Source: Labia minor (lineage: Eukaryota; Arthropoda; Insecta; Dermaptera; Spongiphoridae). Taken from it: 64,000 bases of DNA. Within the stretch, counting starts at the first letter, position 1. Each line of letters begins with the position of its first letter. A model generated the notes under the pieces. That model did not search any database. It was not told where the DNA came from and saw only the letters and a list, made by a program, of their open reading frames with translations. The DNA lies in NCBI GenBank assembly GCA_963082975.1, contig OY720346.1, positions 70,175,267-70,239,266 of the forward strand, written 5' to 3'. The position numbers were made by a program, and so were the translations under genes. Of the stretch, positions 1-11,977 are shown one piece after another.

Positions 1-1236
1 AATATTCTGAAATATTCAACATTTCAACAATTGCTTGTTTTTAGTGAAGATCCATATTATTACGAAGTGATTATCAGGTATGGGATTGTTTCTTCTTTAC
101 CTCCAATATCATTGCACGGTCGGAATTCCTTCTACGCGGAACAGTTTTTTCAACGATTCTATTTATTAATAGAAACTGTTTATGTATCTTCGTGGAATTA
201 TGAATTTTTAATTGAGTTTATAAAAAATTTTCCCATGCCACGATTAAAAAAAATTAATATTGAAAATTGTGAGGTAGGTAGAGAAATAAAAATAAAAATA
301 ATAGAAAATCTTCTAGAAAATTTAAAATGTCTTATAGAAGAAGGTAAATTGCCAACTTGTCCTACTTTCAATACGGTAGAAGAAATTAGTATCTTTGTAA
401 TTGGGTATTTGCCTGATATTTTTCTATGGGCTATTAATTATTTTTTTCCAAATTTAAAAAAGTTACATCTAAGCAAAAATTATTTTCTAAATCCTACATT
501 TTTTAAGAATATCAACAAACTTGAAACATTAAGTTTATGCGCACTGGCAAAAACTAAATCCTTGGAAACAATAGCTAACTTAAATAATTTAAAAAAATTA
601 AGAATTATTCCTGAAAATGAGACCTGGCCATCTTATTTGTCTAAATTAGAAAATTTAGAACACCTAGAGATTGAGTACGGTGGCCCAGAAGAAATTCTCA
701 GGAGTTATTTTGAAATTGCATCAGTATGTAAATTGAAAAAACTAAATCTTTACTGTATTCAATCCTTTACAGAACAACTAGTTAAAGTGTTTCTTGAAAA
801 AAGGTTACCATTAACAAGTTTGACAATATTAAATTGCGACGATATCCATAATAATGCCTTGAAATTGCTTAATCAATTTGAAAATTTTACAGATCTCCGA
901 TTAGTACACTGTAAATTATTAAAATCTAGTGATCTAGAGGATATCCATAAAATAAAAAAATTAAATATTTTATCTTTGCAGGATTGTTCATTAATATGTA
1001 ATGAAGTACTTCCATACATTTTTCAATGTAAAACATTATATCAATTAATTCTTCAGGGCACACAGATTAAAATTGATTTTAGTACATTTAAAAATAACTT
1101 GCGTCTTCATACATTGATCATTCAAAAAAAGGACAATTATAATGAGTATAGGTCCTTGAAATCTAATTTGAATCCTCTAGATAAGGGTCGAAATTTAAAA
1201 AAATTATTACCTTTTGCAAGTATAATCAAAAATTAA
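1..1236 (+). CDS. F-box/LRR protein, paralogue 1 (5' end outside window)
   Basis: The reading frame is open from base 1 to the TAA at 1234-1236, so the true start lies upstream. Base 1 aligns with codon 45 of the full-length paralogue at 17996-19384, so the first 44 residues, including the start of the F-box-like segment, are missing here. The visible part is a run of about ten leucine-rich repeats with motifs such as LKKLHLSKN, LETLSLCAL, LEHLEIEY, LTDLRLVHC and LNILSLQDC. F-box/LRR proteins usually act as substrate receptors of SCF ubiquitin ligases in the cytoplasm or nucleus; that role is inferred from the fold only. It ends IIKN, five residues shorter than the paralogue's IIKKIEDSY, and lacks two codons near 605-615. 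Almost all differences from the paralogue change amino acids. No intron is visible. Confidence 0.75.
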   Translation, partial: NILKYSTFQQLLVFSEDPYYYEVIIRYGIVSSLPPISLHGRNSFYAEQFFQRFYLLIETVYVSSWNYEFLIEFIKNFPMPRLKKINIENCEVGREIKIKIIENLLENLKCLIEEGKLPTCPTFNTVEEISIFVIGYLPDIFLWAINYFFPNLKKLHLSKNYFLNPTFFKNINKLETLSLCALAKTKSLETIANLNNLKKLRIIPENETWPSYLSKLENLEHLEIEYGGPEEILRSYFEIASVCKLKKLNLYCIQSFTEQLVKVFLEKRLPLTSLTILNCDDIHNNALKLLNQFENFTDLRLVHCKLLKSSDLEDIHKIKKLNILSLQDCSLICNEVLPYIFQCKTLYQLILQGTQIKIDFSTFKNNLRLHTLIIQKKDNYNEYRSLKSNLNPLDKGRNLKKLLPFASIIKN

Positions 1237-3130
1237 ATAAATTACCATTGTATGTTTGTATTTAAAAAAAAGGTATTGTTAACGTTAAATCATAAATATA
1301 TTATTCTAATTATTCTCAGTATTTCACATTTTTTCTACTATATTTATTTAGAATAATAATAAATAAACATTTTTTTTTATTTTTTTAATTTTATTCTATT
1401 TAAATTAAATTATTTATAAAATAATTTTAAATGTTTAATAAAATTAGTGTATAAAGTAAAATCATTTTATTATTTAGGTCAAATATAATGTCTATATTAA
1501 AATAAATACTATTCTTGTTCATTATAGTAATTGATGTTTTATTTAAAAGAAGACCATGATTTTAATTTTAACTTTTTACTCTATTTTAATTATTAACAAT
1601 AAATATTTGATATAAATGTTATAAAATTTTACGTTATTTTATTTATTTTAATATTTAAGCTATTGTGTATACTTATATTAAAATTAATAAAAATACATTT
1701 ATGTACTTTTTAATAAGTAAAGAGACAACTTTTAATAAATTCTCTTTTATGTTGATTTATTGTAAGTGTATAAAATCAACTTTAATACAAAAACTTAACA
1801 AATAATTCATTGGATCTTTTTGTCATATATAATCTCTTTATTAAAATAAATTTATAAAAAATACAAAATACAAATGATAATTGAACAATGGCAATACTCT
1901 AATATATATTTGATATTTTTAATGTATATCTTAATTAATATTAATTATTAAATATAATAAAAATTCATTAAAATTAATAAATATTATAAAATGAAATTTC
2001 TGAATTTATTTTGTTTTACTTATTCAATCCCATAACCCCTTTCCTATATTCTTTATATATATATTTATAATCTTATATAATATAAAGATATATAAATAAT
2101 ATAAATATAAAATTTTTTTATAAAATTACGTTTTTCTCAATGAATAAAAAGAATAAAATAATTTTTCTATATGCCTGACAAAGTTTATGGATGAATTTCT
2201 TCATATACAACGAAAAAACGTTTGGCGCATTTATTAACATTGCAAATCACGCGCAAGCACTTGACGCCAAACACGCCCTGGATTAATAAATAATATTTAT
2301 TAATTTTAATTTATAATTTAATTTAAAAATAATTTATATTATTTAATCCAATTCAAATGTGAGATCGTCGAGTGGAGACATTCCAGATTAATCTGATCTC
2401 ATTATACTAGCAAAAATTGTATATATATTAATTAATTTATTAATTAACCGCTGTAAAGATTTTTTTGAAATTCACACCATAGATAATATTAATAAATACA
2501 AATCGATCTGTATTGGTTTCAATCTGGAAAAACATCATCTTCAATAATTTTTTCTTAATTTAAATTTATAAATGGATGACATCCATATTGAAATTTGTCT
2601 TTTTTTTTCTTTAATCGATATTGTATTATTATTTATTTTATATTTAAAATATTTGAAAAATGTATTATTTTATTTCGAAATAAAATTAAAAATATTTATT
2701 TTAATAAAATATGTATTTATTAAACTCTCAAAAAAACAAAACGTAAATACGGCTTGGTAATTATCTTGCCAAAATGGTAAAAAAAAGTTACTTTTATTCT
2801 CTAAATATATTAGTCGCGCGGTTAGATAACATTTGATAATAAATAGAATTTTATTAAAACTAACTGGCATCTCTTTGAAAATTTGTCAAACAAAGACACT
2901 TTGAAAATTTGAAAGGAGATGTCTAAGAGCATGTCTGGGTAAATATAGGTCCTCGGAATCAGAATTCAAAAAATATATCAAAAATGAAATAATATACAAC
3001 CTTTCCAAACTAGATGAGATGCAGAGTGGAAATAATAAATATTTAATCGATATTTGAAATTTATTTAATTATTATTTTATTCAAATCTTTATAGGCAGCA
3101 TGGAACATTTATATACATTTAGATATATAT
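1237..3130. other. AT-rich 3' flank of F-box/LRR copy 1
   Basis: No gene seen. This stretch is nearly identical to 19400-21295, with about fifteen single-base differences by eye. It contains a reverse-orientation fragment of a dispersed repeat (about 2220-2395, related to 17205-17600 and 36065-36560) and a solo end of the MITE family at 50920-51507 (about 2108-2230). The 62-codon open frame at 2572-2760 is part of a dispersed AT-rich repeat and is not called as a gene. Confidence 0.6.
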
Positions 3131-3134
3131 ACTA

Positions 3135-3916
3135 TATCTGTTATATTATATTTTAAATTAAAATTTATATATTATCTTAAAATAATTTCCAAACAAGCAA
3201 AATATTCAGGTATTTGAAAAATCTATGAAAATATTTATTTTTAACTTGTTTCCTATTTGTAAAAGTATTTCAATAACAATTGAAATTTGTTTACTTGAAG
3301 AAGAATGAAAAAATGACAAACCAACAAAAAGGACATTTTCAAAGCTTTGAAAATACATAATATCCATGTATATACTGCACTTTAAGAAAAAATAAAATTC
3401 TATTTAAAGTATCATAAATTATATAATTTCTTTACTTTTATGAAAAATCTATTTATTTTTGTTAGTTTCTTTTAAATTAAAAATTGTATTTTGTTTACTT
3501 GAAAGGAAGAGACAATCATAATACAACAAAAAGGACCTTTTGACCCCTGATTATTGTCAAAAGATAATACGGATGTGATATTTCAGTTCAAGAGAAAAAG
3601 ATATTCAAGGGTTATAACCAAAGTTGGAATAAAATTTTAAAAGTGTGTTTAGAAAAAAAAATTAAACCATGAATTTTTAACATAAATATTTTGTTATGTT
3701 GTAAAACATCTTATTTTAACTGATCTTAATATTTTTAATTATTATAATATATTATAATAAAATATGAATTTAAACATCGAGAAAAAACATACATGGGTTC
3801 TATCTATTGAATATATTCATAATTAATTAAATTTTTGCAAACTTGTATTAATTTATGAGACTAAAAGTTTGGTAAAGCATAAATAAGATGTAGATATTTA
3901 TTTTTATATTATATAG
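3135..3916. repeat. Dispersed repeat with ACAACAAAAAGGAC-type motifs
   Basis: No gene seen. The block holds two diverged units of a dispersed repeat recognisable by a short motif like CAACAAAAAGGAC, at about 3235-3420 and 3480-3560. Relatives occur at 13975-14150, 14935-15060, 15235-15350 and 24205-24390. Function unknown; probably debris of a non-autonomous element. Confidence 0.45.
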
Positions 3917-5963
3917 TACCGGGACCCCGAGCCTCTGCTCGGTAATTAAGTTTAAAAAAAATGATTGGTTTGACTGGTAATATTAATACCTGGTTCTCGC
4001 TCGACCCTTTAAAAATATTGATATACAATTCTTTAATTAATTATTACAATTATTAAATGTTGCATCATTGCATCAATCTGATTAAAATGAATTGAACTGG
4101 GGTCCTCAATAATCAAACAAACAATTTTAGCTAGCATAATAAGATTAATCCAAGTAATATCGTCTATTTCTATTCGACACTATTTTCAGTTATGAAATGA
4201 ACAGTCAGCAGAGAGTAAAAAAATTGTAATTGAAGATCGCCGTTTTTTAAAATAATTAAATTATTTTATAGATTATAAAATTGTATTAACATTAAAAATA
4301 TTGAAATAAAAAATAATAGTTTGATTTAATAAACTAAAATATTATAAACATTTTTAGTGGAAATTTCTCAGGGAGGTAGGGAGCCCAATTCATTTAACCA
4401 TCCATGTTGCATAAGGCAAGTTAAAATTTAAACAAATTCAAATATTCTAATTTTTAAATTTATATACAATTTAATATTATTATTTTTTCGAGGCTTATGA
4501 TAAATACCGGTGGCCCTAGTCAGAGCAAGAAAAGACACCTTATGGTAGCGGCCCAGTAGATGACGTTTTATGGATCGTTAATTAACCATTAACCATTCAC
4601 CGAATCACCATTCAAATAATAACATACAAACAGAAAAGTAGACGAGTTGATATAAAATATATACCTGGGACATCGAACTATCACTCGACCCTTTAACCAA
4701 TTTATACAATTTATTTTTATATACTTTAAAAATTTTACAATTTTTTAATTATTTATTATAATTGTTAAATTGTTAATTCTAAAAATGACCCATTAAAAAT
4801 TTGTTTCCTAAAATGTTTCAAAATAATTAAAATAAATTGTATAAATGTTCGTTTATAAAATCTATATATCTGTGTGTCTGTTTTTCGATTATATAAATAT
4901 TTATTTTATTTTCATTCAAAGAATATGTATATTTGTTTATGTTTGGTTTATAGTTTTATTTTTTTAATATTTTATTTATTAAACACGAAAACATTCAAAA
5001 TTATATGAATAATTGATCTCATAATTGGATTTTCATTTTCAATACAAAAAAATGAGATATTCTCTTGAAATTTGATATTTAGTTGTTTTTTTTGGGAATG
5101 ATGGGCGGGGATTGGATTGTTTTTGGACAAAATAGGATCATAAATAAGGGTAGTTTAAAGAAGTGCCAAAGCACATTTTATTGATTTTCTCAATAAATAC
5201 CGATTTTTATGAGAATTATACTATCGTATTAAATTTATAGGGAATCGAATTTACTAAAAGTTTCATTATATTCATTTTTACCTAAACTTAATAATAAAGG
5301 AGTTATTTATAAAAAAACTACTTAAAATTTCGAAATCATTTCCTCCGCCCGTAGTTTCAGGATATTTTGAAAGAAATCATCTAAAATATCCCTAAATAAA
5401 AAAATCCCTAAATAAAAAATTTCCCTATTTTTTGACCTATTTTTCGGTCCAGGCCCGATTATCTCCTTGGGAGGTCGTGTCTCAGGTAACTGGGTGTCAT
5501 GCTCACCTTGTGATTTAATTTTCTTAATCACAATTAAAATTAATCAAGGTTAATACAAAAATGAAAAATTTTGTTTTTTAGTGATTTTTTCTTTTAGGTA
5601 TTTTTTCAGTCAGGGATATTTTTATAGGGATTTTCGATTTTAGGGATTGAGTTTTATTGATCATATCTCTTGAAACATACAGCTTCATTATTTATTTCTT
5701 AATTTAAAATTATATATGGGATCCGTCAAAAATGGCATCCATTTTGAAATTTTACTCCCGCCTTTTTTTAAAGGATATTGTATTAATATTTTTTTTATAT
5801 TTAACATATTTTAAAAATTTTTATTTAATTTCGAAATAAAATTAAAAAATAAATATTTTAATAATATTTTATAATTATAAATTACGATAAATATATATCA
5901 TTCTTCCAATAAAAAAAAATATTCATGCACTTAGAAACATACCTAATAATACATATTTATGTA

Positions 5964-7696
5964 CAGTGGCGCAACCAGGGGGGGTTTTGGGGGTTAAACC
6001 CCCCCCCCAGGAGAGAAAAAAAATAATAATTGCAGTATATTCAGTGGCGCAACCAGGGGGGTTTTGGGGGTTAAAACCCCCAGGAGAGAAAAAAAAAATA
6101 ATTGCTGTATATTATGTTTTCAAATAGAAAAGAAAAAAAATTCTTAAAATATAACTTAGTGTATAATAAAAAAGTTTTTTTTTATTAATACATGTGGAAA
6201 TTGATACCGAGGTCAAGGGATGTTTCGAGCTCCTCACTCCACTTCCTTATCCCTGGTTGTAAAATTTAACAGAGGGATAGTGGAAACGCAGGCCCTCACC
6301 CCCACAGGGCCTTTGGTGACGTCCAGGAGAAAGTCTCCCCCCTTCTCCACCACAACGGGTAGGGCATTTGTAAATAAACCATTTTATAGAAATTCGCAAA
6401 CAAGAAGTTGCTCTACCATTTACCCTAGACACCAATTCAACCCCTTCCACATTGCTACATACATTAATTGCTAATTTCATAAAGATTATGAAGCGAAGAC
6501 TAATTTCAGATTTTTTTCAAAATAAGAAAAATAAGAAAGGTAAGATTTAAAATTTTTTTTTAAATTAGTGAATTAATTCTTAAATACTTTTCCATTTAAG
6601 AATTAGATAGTGAAGCTGGACCTTCAGAAACAACAGATTGTTTTAATAGCAATAGCGAAGAAGACAATAAAGAAATAGTTGATTTCACAACTGAAAAGGT
6701 TAATTTTTTTTATTTGTTTATATATATTAACCCATTTGTAGAGCCAGCGTTCCCAAATGGGAACATTTATTTTTATACACCAAAAACCCTTTCAAAAATA
6801 TTTTTTTCTATATTTATCTACATGATATCTGGTCACCAATGGGTTAAAATCGAATTTCATTTTTTCACGTAGCCAGGGAAGAGGCAGGGGGGGGGATTCG
6901 GGAGCTTCAGTTCCCACACATAAAATCTATTTTTTTCTAAATTTTCTTAAGTTTAATTTTTTCAAATTATCCTACCACTACGGGCGGACGAAAAGCTTTC
7001 GACATCTTAAAGTAGTTTATTATAAATAACTCCTTTATTATTAAGTTTAGGTAAAAATGAATATAATGAAACTTTTAGTAAATGCGATTTCCTATAAATT
7101 TAATACGATAGTATGATAATTCTCATAAAAATCGGAATTTATAAAGAAATTCAATAAAATGTGTTTTGACACCTCTTTAAACTAGCATTACTTATGGTCC
7201 CATCTTGTCCAAAAACAATCCAATCCCCGCCCATCATTCCAAAAAAAACATCTAAATATCAAATCCCAAGATAATATCTCATTTCGTTTAGACTTAATTT
7301 TGGTAACGAACGGCCGGCCGGATCAAAATTTTTTTTTGCAAGTTTGGATTCAGAACCGTCTGAAAAGTGGAAATCTCGAAGAATCTCGGAGCAAAAATTT
7401 TCCGATCATCGTAAAAGCTATCCTTATTTCATGAGGAAAGCTAAAATGGTTTACTTATAGCTGGAAAAAAATATTTTCTTTCTAAAACTGTGAATACGAG
7501 TAAATAAAATACAAAATTTGCCAGATTTTGTAAAATCAGTGTTTCATTTACAAAACTTTTTTAAATATTTAATATAAAAAAAAAATCTTAATGAAAATTT
7601 GTCTTTGAGTGAGCCCGGGGGGGGGGGGGCATAGGAAGGTGGAGGGGCTAGTCAAAACCCCCCCCCCCCCAGGAGCAAATTCTGGTTGCGCCACTG
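5964..7696 (+). mobile_element. hAT-like element with 8-bp TSD
   Basis: Termini are inverted: the left end begins CAGTGGCGCAACCAG and the right end finishes CTGGTTGCGCCACTG. They are flanked by a perfect 8-bp direct repeat, TTTATGTA, at 5956-5963 and 7697-7704, diagnostic of hAT-type insertion. The left end is tandemly duplicated (a second CAGTGGCGCAACCAG at about 6042). Long G and C runs (5979-6009, 7618-7672) lie just inside both ends. At 1733 bp it is shorter than an autonomous hAT and carries only an N-terminal transposase remnant. Segment 7015-7265 is shared in inverted orientation with 5085-5310 outside the element. Confidence 0.75.
6488..6698 (+). pseudogene. N-terminal hAT transposase remnant (two exons)
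   Basis: Exon 1 (6488-6539) starts MKRRLISDFF and ends at a GTAAG donor in phase 1. Exon 2 (6601-6698) follows an AAG acceptor and reads ELDSEAGPSETTDCFNSNSE before a GGTTAA donor. The MKR...FF start followed by a Ser/Glu-rich stretch with AGPS is typical of the N-terminus of TTF/ZMYM-type hAT transposases. No catalytic region follows, so this is a fragment retained in a non-autonomous element. Confidence 0.4.
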
Positions 7697-9254
7697 TTTA
7701 TGTATTATTGAGGACCCCAGTTCCATTCATTTTAATCAGATTGATGCAATGATAATAATTGTAATAAATCAATTAAAAAATTGTATATCAGCTCGGTGTC
7801 CCAAGTATTAATATTACCAGCCAAACCCTATAATAATGAATTAATTTTTTTTAACTTAATTACCGAGCCGAGGCTCAGGGTCCCGGTATGATCTTAATAT
7901 ATTGTGAGAATTAGATAAATAATGTATAGAGAAAAAAATATTTAAAAATAGATATTTATTTAAATGAAATAAAATTATTTAATTTACAGAATGAAAATGT
8001 CTATAATAATATCTAAGTATTTTTTCTTTATAATTTTACATTATAATAATACTAATTACAGTAGTTATAATATATGGGGGAATTTTCAACTTTGACCGCC
8101 GATTTGACCATGTTCCCAAATGAATTTTAAAAAACCAAGACCACACTTTACATTTCCACATTTTAAACTCTAATCGAATCCAAAATCAAAATTTAAAAAA
8201 TCGAGAAACAGACACACTAATATAATTAATTTGAAACATTTTAGGAAACAAATTTTGAATGGGTCATTTTTAGAAATCCCATTTAACAATTATAATAAAT
8301 AATTAAAAAATTGTCAAATTTTTAAAGTATATAAAAATAAATTGTATAAATTGGTTAAAGGGTCGAGTGATAGTTCGGTGTCCCAAGTATATATTTTATA
8401 TTAACACGCCTACTTTTCTGTATAATAAACATATAACAAATAATATTTTAATTTTTATATAACCAAGAAATCATTTTTTCACTTAAAATATTGTAGTAAA
8501 GCCCAAATCTCCGATCCATATAACATCATCGACTGGGCCGCTACCTTAAGGAGTCTTCTCTTGCTCTGATTAGGGCCACCGGTATTTGCCATTAGTCTCG
8601 AAAAAATAATATTAAATTATATATAAATTTAAAAATGAGAATATTTGAATTGTTTAAATTTTAACACATGTAATCAATCATATGCATAAAGAATAGAAAA
8701 TTTTGAAAATCAACTTGGTATTAAATTCAGAAAACAAAATACTGATATATAGAATATATCGACTATTCGAATATAATTGAAACTCTTTCTCTCCCTCTAT
8801 TTTAAATTTTAAAAAAGGGAGTGTTAAGACATTATTTTGCCTTATGTAACATGGATGGTTAAATGAATTGGGCTCCCTACCTCCCTGAGAAATTTCCACT
8901 AAAAATGTTTATAATATTTTATTTTAGTTTATTAAATCAAACTATTATTTTTTATTTCAATATTTTTAATGTTAATACAATAATTTTTATTTTATAATCT
9001 TTAAAATAATTTAATTATTTTAAAAAACGGCGGTGTTCAATTACAATTTTTTTACTCTCTACTGACTGTTCATTTCATAACTGAAAATAGTGTCGAATAG
9101 AAATAGACGATATTACTTGGATTAATCTTATTATGCTAGCTAAAATTGTTTGTTTGTATTATTGAGGTCCCCAGTTCAATTCATTTTAATCAGATTAATA
9201 ATGAATCATTTTTTTTAACTTAAGTACCGAGCCGAGGCTCGGGGTCCCGGTACT

Positions 9255-9714
9255 AAATTGATTATACCGCTAATACTTAATGAAAAACAAAAACAAAGGG
9301 GCGGCGATATATATACCCAAAAAAATAATCATATTTTTCATTTAATAAACAATAATGACAATTACAATTGGAGAATAAATATCATACATACCAAACGTTT
9401 AATTTTTCTATGTAATTTTTCAATTTTTGATTTATGCCAATGAATTTCTTTATTTAAACTTTTGATATAACTAATTATCTCAGGTAAATGATCTAAGGTA
9501 GTTATGTTTCTGAATCCATACAGGAGCAATTTTCTAAGTAATCAAAAATAATTTTTTTTTTTTGATTATTTATTAATTTTATCTGAAAGAATAAAAAGGT
9601 AACTAGAAAATTTTCTTAATTATAACAAATCCTGGTACTACCTCAATATCTCTTGGTTAAATAAAAACAAATTCAGGAATAGAATAGAAATTTTGAATAT
9701 TTCACATCTTTCAG
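9255..9714. other. AT-rich spacer
   Basis: No gene or recognised element seen; AT-rich sequence between the palindrome and the THAP remnant. Confidence 0.4.
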
Positions 9715-9989
9715 ATTTTCAAAAGATAGCAATTTAATTGAAGAAATGGATAGACGCCGTTCGGAGGAAAGATTGGAAGCCAACAGATTATTCTTTCTTA
9801 TGCTCAAATCATTTTGATGAAAAGTGTTTTGATAGAATGTCGCTGGTATATGTTCGATTAAAAGAAAATGCCATTCCTACAATATCCACAGGATTCAAAA
9901 TTCAAAATCCTAGAGCCGGTCTGCTTTTCAGCATAATGTTTAACAATTTATTTAAATTAATAATTTTTATAATTAAAAAAATACATTAA
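9715..9989 (+). pseudogene. THAP-type zinc-finger fragment, frameshifted
   Basis: From about 9738 the frame reads KKWIDAVRRKDWKPTDYSFL, then CSNHFDEKCF and RLKENAIPTIS. These match the second half of a THAP domain: the tryptophan, the C-x-x-H-F of the zinc site, and the terminal AVPT-like box. Just upstream FSKDSNLI is in another frame, so one extra base near 9737 separates FSKDSNLI from KKWIDAV. The first zinc-binding cysteines are absent, presumably in a lost upstream exon; a TTTCAG acceptor precedes 9715. THAP domains occur in host regulators and in P-element-type transposases; which one this came from cannot be told. Confidence 0.55.
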
Positions 9990-10336
9990 TAAATATATTT
10001 TTTGTTTATATTTCATTTTTTGTAATCATTTTTCTATTAAACTAATGATAATTTCTTTTTTAAATTGAGAGAGACTAATCATCAGCATTATGAAGAGAAT
10101 GATTGCCGCAACATTTAATTTTTTTTATACATATATGCATATCAAAACCTGCAGCTAAAATACAATAAAATTTAAAGAGTTTTTTAATTAAATATATATA
10201 GACCGTTTTATTTCTTTGAGCCTATTAAAAAGGACGGGCTGCAGGCTGTACATTCGTGGTCTAAATTGTTTAAACTTGGAAGTTTGTTTAATACGAAGTA
10301 ATTACAAGAGAAATCATTTCTAATATTATACATAAT
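9990..10336. other. Spacer without recognised features
   Basis: No gene seen; AT-rich sequence with no matching repeats that I could find in the window. Confidence 0.35.
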
Positions 10337-10509
10337 ATAAAGAACTTTCCATATCATCATACCATATTTTGTTCAAATTGTAACTAGAAATCATGTCAAT
10401 ATATCTTTCAATAGGTAGTTTATTGTGCCACTCATCAGAGAGATGAGGAATCTTTTTGATATGAATTTTCTGAAAATTCAAATTATCCCAATAAAGCAAA
10501 AATCTACTT
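10337..10509 (-). pseudogene. Unidentified coding-like fragment
   Basis: On the minus strand a frame of about 60 codons reads FLLYWDNLNFQKIHIKKIPH, then LSDEWHNKLPIERYIDMISS and YNLNKIWYDD, before a stop. Upstream in the same frame there is a TGA just past 10509. The composition (W, H, D and P spread through it) is more protein-like than the surrounding AT-rich DNA, so it is probably the remains of a real coding exon or transposon protein. I do not recognise the family, and no start codon or splice site is convincing. Confidence 0.25.
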
Positions 10510-11009
10510 CACTGATTCACAATAGGACCGACCCCCAGGTGGGTGCTGGAGCGATCTGGAGGGGCAGAGAGGGCCACAAAAGCATATGGGGAACTTTCTA
10601 TTTTGAGTTTAATAAATAGTTTCATACTTTCAAATAACAATATTTCTAATTTATTATATATAAAATATAATTTCTTTTTTTTTATAAAAAATCTCCGTCT
10701 GGAATGAACTAAAAAGAAATAATAGATTTTTAAAAATATTTATCATATCACGTGGCAATCTCTTCAGATGTTGATAGAATTCAAGATTTTGGCCATTTCT
10801 ATATCTGTCACTTGCACACAATGGTTGGTATTTCAGGAATTTGAAAAATCTATGAAACTATTGAAGTGAAACTTCTTTAGCGGCGTCCTGACATTTGGTT
10901 GAGAATGGAGAGTGAATTGAAAAATTGAAATTTCGTAACGCGTTACGAAACGCAAGAGAGAAAAAAGATATAGATATAACGAGTGAGAATGAGATAGCCT
11001 CTATCTCCG
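10510..11009. other. Spacer without recognised features
   Basis: No gene seen. Open frames here are short and lack family motifs. Confidence 0.35.
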
Positions 11010-11185
11010 ACTCTCTTTTGTGCGGTGTTTCGTTTTTGAGAGAGAGGCTATCTGGGTCTTTCTTTTGTCCGGTCTTTCGTCTTTGAGAAAGAGGCTATCT
11101 GCCTCTTCGTTTTGTGCTGTCTTTCGTTCTACTACGCTCTCGCTAGGGCCAAAGTCCACGGCGCGCATGCGCGGTAGTACGTTGA
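11010..11185. repeat. Degenerate tandem repeat with a GC-rich palindrome
   Basis: About three copies of a roughly 47-bp unit are recognisable by CTTTCGT...TTGAGAGAGAGGCTATCTG (about 11013-11060, 11061-11103, then a decayed third copy to 11135). They are followed by GGCGCGCATGCGCGG at about 11160-11174, unusually GC-rich for this region and partly palindromic. This resembles the 5' leader of a retroposon or a promoter remnant, but no associated coding sequence is recognised. Confidence 0.35.
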
Positions 11186-11544
11186 CGCGGAATAATATTT
11201 CTCAGCTTCTACTGGGTCAAAGAATAAAAATTAGTATGACTTATGATCAAAAGAGGGCGAGATCTCCACCTTGTCCAGTAGATATCGCAATTAAATACAA
11301 TTTGAATTTAAATATATATTAATTTCAAAATTTGCCTAAACATTTATAAAAATAAATATACATATGAAATTTGTTATTTTTTTTTAATATTAAAAAATAT
11401 TTAATTTGAGATTAATTATATGTAAAAAGATCAACTATCAAATAGATTCAAACTTTTATTTACTTTGATTAGATTATAATTAAATATTATTTATATTATT
11501 TAAAAATTATTATTAAATTTAATTAATTATAAATTATAAATAAT

Positions 11545-11903
11545 AAATAATAAATATTAAACCAGCGCATGTTTGGCTTTTTGTTGATGGCACCACGTCA
11601 CGTGTTGGCGCGTGAGATTTGCAGTGTTAAAAAATTAATTCTGGTAATTTCAGCTAATCAATCAAGCTGAAATTCTATATATAGCAGTTTTATACAATTA
11701 TTAATCATGTGAAAAATTATCAAACATATATCTTTATTTTTACGGTCACTTTAGAGGAAAAAAAATCAAAACGTTGTAGGTAATGACCCTCTTCCGGTTG
11801 AGCTACATTTCTCAAAAGTTGATAGAAAACTATGAATTTTGAATAATGTCCATGTACCAAATTTCATCATTCTAGCTCAAACCGTTTTTGCGTAATCTTG
11901 CCT

Positions 11904-11977
<74 letters not shown>

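Larger units (their letters stand above)
1..5648 (+). repeat. Segmental duplication, copy 1
   Basis: Base 1 aligns with 18128 and the match continues through 3130 (to about 21295), then 3135-3785 (to about 24105-24745), then 3786-5648 (to about 25402-27284). The unit carries the F-box/LRR gene plus about 4.4 kb of downstream repeat-rich DNA. Copy 1 lacks the two insertions found in copy 2. The 5' limit lies outside the window. Homology ends abruptly near 5648 inside an AT-rich tract. Confidence 0.8.
3917..9254. repeat. Multi-kb imperfect palindrome bounded by CCGGGACCCCGAG ends
   Basis: The left boundary carries CCGGGACCCCGAGCC (3918 onward). The right boundary carries its reverse complement at 9224-9253. 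Matching blocks run inward in inverted order: 4121-4210 with 9060-9149, 4365-4420 with 8840-8895, 4495-4570 with 8515-8585, 4665-4890 with 8215-8400, and 5085-5310 with 7015-7265. The right arm holds an extra block of about 220 bp (8640-8850) and an additional copy of the terminal segment (7705-7892). A hAT element occupies 5964-7696. Related one-sided ends occur at 12118-12180, 22550-22585, 24071-24100 and 25566 onward. This looks like a large foldback-type element family or merged inverted copies of one; no transposase of its own is recognised. Confidence 0.6.

Noticed and set aside
2572..2760. 62-codon frame conserved at 20739-20927
   Set aside because: Lies in a dispersed AT-rich repeat related to 5700-5860 and 22290-22500; conservation is explained by the segmental duplication.
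6220..6480. Open frames on both strands in a GC-richer patch of the 5964-7696 element
   Set aside because: No family motif on either strand; low stop density follows from base composition.
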